Part shown: positions 57,556 through 57,693 of the stretch, in pieces
Position numbering within the stretch: the stretch's first letter is position 1
Layout of the letters: each line of letters begins with the position of its first letter
DNA from: Oscillospiraceae bacterium
Lineage (GTDB): Bacteria; Bacillota; Clostridia; Oscillospirales; Ruminococcaceae
NCBI GenBank assembly: GCA_017461245.1
Contig: JAFTYW010000002.1
Coordinates: 1-57,693 of the forward strand
DNA: 57,693 nucleotides
Direction of reading: 5' to 3'
Made by a program: the position numbers and the translations under genes
The notes under the pieces: model-generated
What the model saw: the letters and a program-made list of their open reading frames with translations, nothing else
Databases searched by the model: none
What the model was told of the DNA's origin: nothing

Positions 57556-57693
57556 TTGAAACATGTTGTTGATTGGAAAACTCTGTACTCCTTCGCGACA
57601 GACGCATTTGTAGGCGTCGGTGTGCCACGCGAGGATGCAGAAATCTGTGCCGATGTTCTGCTTTCGTCAGACAAGAGAGGCATAGAGTCACAC
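57556..57693 (+). CDS. Malate/L-lactate dehydrogenase (Ldh2/YlbC-like), N-terminus only
   Basis: The frame starts at TTG 57556 with SD AGGAG and runs off the window after 46 codons. KHVVDWKTLYSFATDAFVGVGVPREDAEICADVLLSSDKRGIESH matches the N-terminus of the Ldh2 family, in which DxRGxxSHG is invariant. These enzymes reduce pyruvate, oxaloacetate or other 2-oxoacids with NAD(P)H. The rest lies outside. Confidence 0.7.
   Translation, partial: MKHVVDWKTLYSFATDAFVGVGVPREDAEICADVLLSSDKRGIESH

Overview
This window looks like a chromosomal segment of a spore-forming, Gram-positive Clostridia species close to the Ruminococcaceae/Oscillospiraceae. The signs are SpoIVB, IreB, YmfI and YlbF homologues, strong sigma-A promoters with 17-bp spacing, AGGAGG-type ribosome sites, a type I dockerin protein and an Rnf-type gene cluster. 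I see no prophage block, plasmid functions or CRISPR array. The species assignment is inference.

Layout. 1-5.3 kb: a truncated collagen-like surface protein, a divergent XRE regulator and a 1028-aa secreted dockerin protein. 5.3-17.4 kb: a GH30 glycosidase, small regulatory ORFs, a broken DUF559 gene inside a repeat-bounded unit, a phosphatase/EamA transporter operon facing an AraC regulator, a SorC regulator facing an aldolase/SorE-like operon, a SLOG/XRE pair, a second glycosidase-like protein and a first RAYT transposase. 17.4-32.5 kb: SpoIVB, an M23 cell-wall peptidase, an SPFH protein behind a manganese-type riboswitch, IreB, ymfI-parE-parC, fba-ylbF, a barnase/barstar pair and a SulP transporter. 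32.6-42.7 kb: tRNA-Thr and tRNA-Tyr, YeiH, several envelope proteins, a TPP riboswitch plus a second TPP-like leader before thiW, and a LysR regulator. 42.8-51.4 kb: an NlpC/P60-like lipoprotein, an LMW phosphatase, orphan decarboxylase beta/gamma subunits, a PHP phosphatase, an AlkD-like protein, a second RAYT and an LRR surface protein. 51.5-57.7 kb: an array of five paired hairpins, then rpe, an Rnf-like operon (C, D, E, A), a DUF4015-type protein and the start of an Ldh2-type dehydrogenase.

Two dispersed repeat systems run through the intergenic DNA. One is a REP/BIME-like family: hairpins with a GTAGGG foot, mostly in inverted pairs, accompanied by two RAYT genes that carry such a pair inside their own reading frame. 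The other is bounded by CCTCCCTCTGACGAGGG and is found both around a DUF559 gene and as a gene-less deletion form. Terminator hairpins also recur as near-copies.

The candidates most worth attention are: (1) the Rnf-like operon, which lacks rnfG and rnfB and has lost, as far as recalled family motifs show, the RnfC nucleotide/flavin loop, the RnfD flavin site and three of the four intramembrane cluster cysteines; (2) the RAYT genes with embedded REP pairs; (3) the TPP-like leader of thiW without a recognisable P4/P5 arm; (4) the manganese-type riboswitch in front of an SPFH gene; (5) the DUF559 repeat unit. All functional statements rest on motif recognition by eye; no database search was run.
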